Assembly (NCBI GenBank): GCA_027083715.1
Contig: JALWNR010000807.1
Location: 1-9,191, forward strand
Length of the DNA: 9,191 bases
DNA from: Bacteroidales bacterium
Lineage (GTDB): Bacteria; Bacteroidota; Bacteroidia; Bacteroidales; NBLH01
Direction of reading: 5' to 3'
The notes beneath the pieces were generated by a model. That model searched no databases. It worked only from the letters and a program-made list of their open reading frames with translations, and was not told the origin of the DNA. Position numbers and translations under genes: made by a program. Position 1 is the first letter of the stretch. Every line of letters begins with the position of its first letter. Positions 5,231-9,191 of the stretch are shown one piece after another.

Positions 5231-6250
5231 ATGTTATTTGACAAAACAAAAATCAAAAATTTAGAAGCAAAAAACCGTATTGTTATGGCTCCGATGTGTC
5301 AGTATATGGCACCGGAAAGTGCAGCAAGCAACTATCATTTAGTGCATTATGCAGCAAGAGCCATTGGCGGTGTAGGCACCATTGTTCTTGAAGCAACTGC
5401 AATAGAGCCGCGTGGCAGAATATCGGTTAACGACCTTGGTTTGTGGGATGATCAATTTATTGAACCTTTAAGTCGTGTTGTTACAGAATGTAAAAACTAC
5501 GGAAGCCTTGTAGGCATACAAATAGCACATGCCGGAAGGAAATCAAAAATCACCAATGAGCCGATTGTTGCCCCCTCTTCCATTGCTTTTAATAAAGATT
5601 TTCCGGTACCGCATGAACTATGCAGCTCGGAAATAATAGAAACAGTTTACAAATTTGCAGAAGCAGCAGAACGTGCCGTAAAAGCAGGTTTTGATTTTAT
5701 TGAAGTGCATGGTGCACACGGTTATCTGATTAGTGAATTTTTATCGCCTGTTACCAATAAACGTACAGATGAGTACGGACAAAACCGCGCATTGTTTCTA
5801 AAACAAGTTTTAGAAAAAGTAAAAGAAAAAGTACCGAAAGATTATCCTGTTTTGTTAAGAGTTTCCGGTGAAGAGTATCATCCTGAAGGAAATACACGAA
5901 AGCAATTGGCTGAATTATTATTACAGCTAGGACATCTGTATGATATTTTGCATGTCAGTTCGGGTGGAATTTATGATAAGGAAAAATATGAGGTTTATCC
6001 CGGCTATCAGCTTGCTTTTGCTGAAGAACTGAAAAAATTAACCGGCAAACCGGTAATTGCTGTGGGCAGACTGGAAAATCCTGAACTGGCAGAAAAAACA
6101 TTGCAAGAAAATAAAGCTGATTATATTGCCGTAGGCAAAGCATTGCTTTCTGACCCCAATTGGGTGTTACATGCAGCTGAAAAATTAGGAGTAGATTTGG
6201 AATGGTTTGGTGTTTATGAACGAGCAAAGGGAACAATAAAGATTTGTTAA
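5231..6250 (+). CDS. NADH:flavin oxidoreductase, Old Yellow Enzyme family (YqjM-like)
   Basis: An FMN-dependent TIM-barrel ene-reductase that uses NAD(P)H to reduce activated C=C bonds; the natural substrate cannot be read from sequence. The start at 5231 (MLFDKTKIKNLEAKNRIVMA) matches the usual family N-terminus; a frame extending back to TTG 5177 would add 18 atypical residues read through a hairpin. Key residues: Cys23 and Tyr25 in APMCQYM (the redox-tuning Cys of the YqjM class), Gln97 and His100 in GIQIAHAGRK, the substrate-binding pair His160/His163 and Tyr165 in VHGAHGYLISEFLSP, Arg210 in LLRVSGEEY, and phosphate-binding GVGT, AVGR and AVGKALLSDP. YER (329-331) near the C-terminus resembles YqjM's arginine finger, here followed by eight more residues. 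The protein is 339 residues, normal length. lnt follows 25 bp downstream. Confidence 0.93.
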   Translation: MLFDKTKIKNLEAKNRIVMAPMCQYMAPESAASNYHLVHYAARAIGGVGTIVLEATAIEPRGRISVNDLGLWDDQFIEPLSRVVTECKNYGSLVGIQIAHAGRKSKITNEPIVAPSSIAFNKDFPVPHELCSSEIIETVYKFAEAAERAVKAGFDFIEVHGAHGYLISEFLSPVTNKRTDEYGQNRALFLKQVLEKVKEKVPKDYPVLLRVSGEEYHPEGNTRKQLAELLLQLGHLYDILHVSSGGIYDKEKYEVYPGYQLAFAEELKKLTGKPVIAVGRLENPELAEKTLQENKADYIAVGKALLSDPNWVLHAAEKLGVDLEWFGVYERAKGTIKIC

Positions 6251-6275
6251 ATCAAGAAAATGACAACATAAACTG

Positions 6276-7817
6276 ATGAAAAAACTTCAAACCTACACTT
6301 ACGCCTTATTCTCCGGCTTACTTTTTGCCTTGACTTGGAACAATATTCTTCCTGCAGTCAGCCTGTTTGTTGCTTTTATTCCCTTGCTGTATTTGCTGAA
6401 TTATAAAAAAACGGATACTCATTCCTTATTTATAAGTTCTTTTTCTGCATTTTTTATCTGGCACTTATTCACCGTTTGGTGGATTTACAAATCAAGTATT
6501 CCGGGCTTTATTTCTGTAATTACCATTAATTCTTTTTTTATGGCAATGATACTTGTTTTGGCTAATTTCGTAAAAAGAGTTTACGGAAAATTTGCAGGTT
6601 ATTGGGCTTTTGCGGTGTTTTGGTTGAGTTTTGAGAACATTCATTACTACTGGGATTTGCAATGGCCCTTTATGAACCTTGGTAATTGGCTCGGACAAGT
6701 TCCTGTTTGGATACAATGGTACGAATACACCGGAGTTTCGGGCGGAACATTGTGGATCTTATTGGTGAATATTTTTCTTCTGGAAAGCTATATGGCTTTT
6801 CGTGAAGAAAATAGTAAAAGCATAATTATCAATCTGGTCATCACCCTGTTTTTGCTTCTTTTTCCTACGGGAACGTCTTTTTCATTATTCCCTCAAAAGT
6901 GTGGCAGCAATCCTGAATTTAATGCACTGATTATTCAGCCGAATATTAATCCATATACTGAAAAATATAATACAAATCTTTTCAAAAAACAAATTACCGA
7001 ACAATTACAAATGGCAGAAACAAATTTGGACAGCAGTATCCGTTTGCTGATTTTTCCGGAAACTTCTTTACCACTCTATCTGAATAAAAATAATCTGAAA
7101 AACAATCCTGTTTTAAACAGCTTGAAAAAATTATCCGAAAAATATCCCAAACTATCTGTTATTGCAGGTATTTATACTTACCGGATAACCGGAAGCGATA
7201 CTTTATATTACAATACGGCAATTTTTATCAATAAAGATGGAAATTATACGATGCACGATAAATCCAAACTGGTACCGGGTGTAGAGCGCACACCTTTTAT
7301 TCGTTTTTTGAATGTTTTTAAAAATATGAACGTGAATTTTGGTGGTATTAATGCCAGCCTGCATACAAATAATGAGCAAACGGTTTTTGCAAACAAAGAT
7401 TTAAAAATAGCCCCTTTGATATGTTACGAAAGTGTATTTGGAACATATACTACCCAATTTGTTGAAAACGGAGCAAATATTTTGGCTGTAATTACCAACG
7501 ATGCATGGTGGGGCGATACTCCTGCTTACGAGCAAATACTTATGCACTCCAAACTGCGTGCCATTGAAACACGCCGGCAAGTTATCCGTGCTGCAAACAC
7601 GGGTATTAGCGGATTAATTGACGAAAAAGGAAAATTAACGGAGCAATTACCGTTAAATCAAAAATCAGTTTTAAAAATTAAAATAAAAACAAATATCCGG
7701 ACTACTTTTTTTGTAGCACACGGTGATATTATTAGCAGAATTTCAATTTTTACCGCAATCATTCTACTTTTGGCAAGTTTTGTTAAAAAAAAAGCAAAAA
7801 TGAGTAATAAGTTTTAG
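6276..7817 (+). CDS. lnt: Apolipoprotein N-acyltransferase
   Basis: Lnt is an inner-membrane enzyme that transfers an acyl chain from a phospholipid to the N-terminal Cys of diacylated lipoproteins. The 513-residue length is typical. The N-terminal part (about 8-200) has several hydrophobic membrane segments with aromatic-rich loops (IWHLFTVWWIYKSS, LQWPFMNLGNW). The periplasmic nitrilase-like domain follows, opening with ALIIQPNINPYTEKYN (217-232). The catalytic triad is intact: Glu262 in LLIFPETSLPL, Lys331 in HDKSKLVPGVERTPF and Cys383 in APLICYESVFG. NDAWWGDTPAYEQ (408-420) and IRAANTGISG are also diagnostic. A last hydrophobic stretch (about 487-503) and a Lys-rich end close the protein. 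It follows the oxidoreductase by 25 bp, so co-transcription is likely. The lipoprotein at 541 is a plausible substrate. Confidence 0.94.
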   Translation: MKKLQTYTYALFSGLLFALTWNNILPAVSLFVAFIPLLYLLNYKKTDTHSLFISSFSAFFIWHLFTVWWIYKSSIPGFISVITINSFFMAMILVLANFVKRVYGKFAGYWAFAVFWLSFENIHYYWDLQWPFMNLGNWLGQVPVWIQWYEYTGVSGGTLWILLVNIFLLESYMAFREENSKSIIINLVITLFLLLFPTGTSFSLFPQKCGSNPEFNALIIQPNINPYTEKYNTNLFKKQITEQLQMAETNLDSSIRLLIFPETSLPLYLNKNNLKNNPVLNSLKKLSEKYPKLSVIAGIYTYRITGSDTLYYNTAIFINKDGNYTMHDKSKLVPGVERTPFIRFLNVFKNMNVNFGGINASLHTNNEQTVFANKDLKIAPLICYESVFGTYTTQFVENGANILAVITNDAWWGDTPAYEQILMHSKLRAIETRRQVIRAANTGISGLIDEKGKLTEQLPLNQKSVLKIKIKTNIRTTFFVAHGDIISRISIFTAIILLLASFVKKKAKMSNKF

Positions 7818-7875
7818 GGTTATTCGCTACAAAAGTGTATTATTATTATATTTTGAAATAAACCAATTTATTATA

Positions 7876-9191
7876 ATGCAAGTCAAAACATTGATTATCT
7901 ACTTTATACTTTCAGCATTCTTTGCAGAAACTTCTGCTCAAACCGTTACCGGACGCGTAATTAACAAAAGCACAGGACAGTCGATGCCTTTTGTAACCGT
8001 AATTTACAATAATCAAAAAGATGGTTTCAGTACTGATATTGATGGAAATTTTAGCCTGCAACTCACAGATAAAGTTCAGTTTTTAAAATTCAGCTATGTA
8101 GGATATGAATCGGTTTTTGTTCCAAAGGAACAAATTCCTTTAAAAACGGATTGGGTTATCCGAATGAAAGAAAAGGAATTTAAACTAAACGAAGTAACTG
8201 TTTTTCCGGGTGAAAATCCGGCACACCGAATTATAAAAGCGGTGGTAAAAAACCGAAAATTAAACGACCCTGACAAATTGAGATCCTATTCTTACACCGC
8301 TTATCATAAAATGGTTTTCACGATAGATATGGACAATCCGACTGTTAATAAAAACTATAAAAAAACGGATTTACCACAGGACAGTATTAGTATAGCCAAA
8401 CGCGACAGCGTTTTTAAAACGGCAAAAGACACCACACCTACAATGCAACAGTTTTTTGCCTCACAGGATTTATTTCTTATGGAATCAGTAAGCGAAACAA
8501 AGTTTAAACAGCCTGATTTAAAAAGTGAAAAAGTAATCATGTCGCGAGTTTCGGGTTTCAAGCAGCCATCGTTTGTGTTGCTTGCTTCGCAATTTCAATC
8601 TTTTTCTATTTACAGCGATATGATCACCCTAGCCGACAGCCGCTACATTAACCCTGTAGCACACGGTAGCTGGAATAAATATTTTTTCAATATTGAAGAT
8701 ACTACTTACTCAGAACGTGGCGATACGGTTTTTATCATATCGTTTCGTCCTAAAAAAGGAAAGAACTTTGAAGCCTTGCAAGGTGTGCTTAATATTAATA
8801 CCTACAAGTATGCTGTTCAGTCTATTACGGCAAAGCCCGTAGAAAATGAAGGTGTTATCGGTGTTGAAATCAGGCAGAAATATGATTTGATTGATAATCA
8901 ATATTGGTTTCCTGAAGAATTGGATACAAAACTCATTTTCAACGCAATAATAGTATCCAATGACAGTATGTTTTATCAGACAATTGCCAAAGGAAAGAGT
9001 TACTTAAAAGATATAAAAATTAATAAAGATATTTCTCGTAAAGAAATCGGCAATCTTGATTTTATAGTCGAAAGTGAGGCTTTTAAACAAGCTGACAGCC
9101 TTTGGGAAAAATATCGGCAGGATAGTTTAACCGTAAAAAATTTAAGAACTTATCATGTACTGGACAGTATCGGCGAAGCAGAACATCTTGA
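7876..9191 (+). CDS. DUF5686 and carboxypeptidase-like regulatory domain protein, N-terminal part (cut by window edge)
   Basis: An open frame of 438 codons runs off the right edge without a stop. It begins with a signal peptide (MQVKTLIIYFILSAFFAETSA, likely cut after Ala21). Residues 22-100 form a carboxypeptidase-regulatory-like beta-sandwich (TVTGRVINKSTGQSMPFVTV, then GFSTDIDGNFSL, then FSYVGYE), a domain common at the start of Bacteroidota outer-membrane proteins. NEVTVFPGENPAHRIIKAVV (105-124) followed by KLRSYSYTAYHKM is the signature I know from DUF5686 proteins, which continue into a predicted outer-membrane beta-barrel. That family is usually about 800 residues long, so about half is missing here. 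The start is 58 bp after lnt. Function is unknown; outer-membrane location is inferred from the family. Confidence 0.88.
   Translation, partial: MQVKTLIIYFILSAFFAETSAQTVTGRVINKSTGQSMPFVTVIYNNQKDGFSTDIDGNFSLQLTDKVQFLKFSYVGYESVFVPKEQIPLKTDWVIRMKEKEFKLNEVTVFPGENPAHRIIKAVVKNRKLNDPDKLRSYSYTAYHKMVFTIDMDNPTVNKNYKKTDLPQDSISIAKRDSVFKTAKDTTPTMQQFFASQDLFLMESVSETKFKQPDLKSEKVIMSRVSGFKQPSFVLLASQFQSFSIYSDMITLADSRYINPVAHGSWNKYFFNIEDTTYSERGDTVFIISFRPKKGKNFEALQGVLNINTYKYAVQSITAKPVENEGVIGVEIRQKYDLIDNQYWFPEELDTKLIFNAIIVSNDSMFYQTIAKGKSYLKDIKINKDISRKEIGNLDFIVESEAFKQADSLWEKYRQDSLTVKNLRTYHVLDSIGEAEHL

Noticed and set aside
5955..6236. Antisense 93-codon open frame inside the oxidoreductase gene
   Set aside because: A shadow of a well-conserved coding sequence, with no family features of its own.
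7847..7855. TATATTTTG upstream of the DUF5686 gene as a promoter element
   Set aside because: The spacing between TA and TTTG is one base too long for the consensus and no TTTG lies at the -33 distance; it may be AT-rich background.
8094..8901. Three antisense open frames at the right end
   Set aside because: They lie opposite a continuous 438-codon plus-strand frame with a signal peptide and recognised domains.

Overview
The window looks like a piece of a Bacteroidota chromosome. The DNA is AT-rich, obvious Shine-Dalgarno sites are scarce, one promoter-like site matches the Bacteroidota TAnnTTTG form, there is a lipoprotein of Bacteroidota type, and the right-hand gene is a DUF5686/carboxypeptidase-regulatory-like protein, a family typical of that phylum. 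No RNA genes, CRISPR arrays, complete insertion sequences or phage genes were seen.

Layout. Positions 1-2042 (+) hold the 3' end of der (ribosome-assembly GTPase), a 265-bp gap with degenerate direct repeats and hairpins, a small lipoprotein of unknown function, smpB (trans-translation), and a small secreted protein with an internal duplication. Positions 2071-5062 (-) hold four genes transcribed in the order AMMECR1-domain protein, radical SAM enzyme, Memo-like protein, acylphosphatase. The first three form the complete AmmeMemoRadiSam triad, a conserved partnership whose biochemical function is, to my knowledge, unsolved. Positions 5231-7817 (+) hold an Old Yellow Enzyme-type oxidoreductase (YqjM class) and lnt (apolipoprotein N-acyltransferase), 25 bp apart. 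From 7876 to the right edge (+) is the N-terminal half of a DUF5686 outer-membrane-type protein.

How the genes fit together. der and smpB both serve the ribosome. lnt would complete acylation of lipoproteins such as the one at 541. The minus-strand block is the most interesting part: a radical SAM enzyme with two extra Cys clusters, a Memo protein with its metal-site-like His/Cys set, and an AMMECR1 protein with an intact LRGCIG motif, followed by an acylphosphatase that could act with them. The gaps in this block (127, 150 and 60 bp) are long for a tight operon, and two of them contain perfect inverted repeats, so internal promoters or RNA processing are possible.

No gene-free stretch exceeds 300 bases. 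The longest gap, 276-540, is described below.
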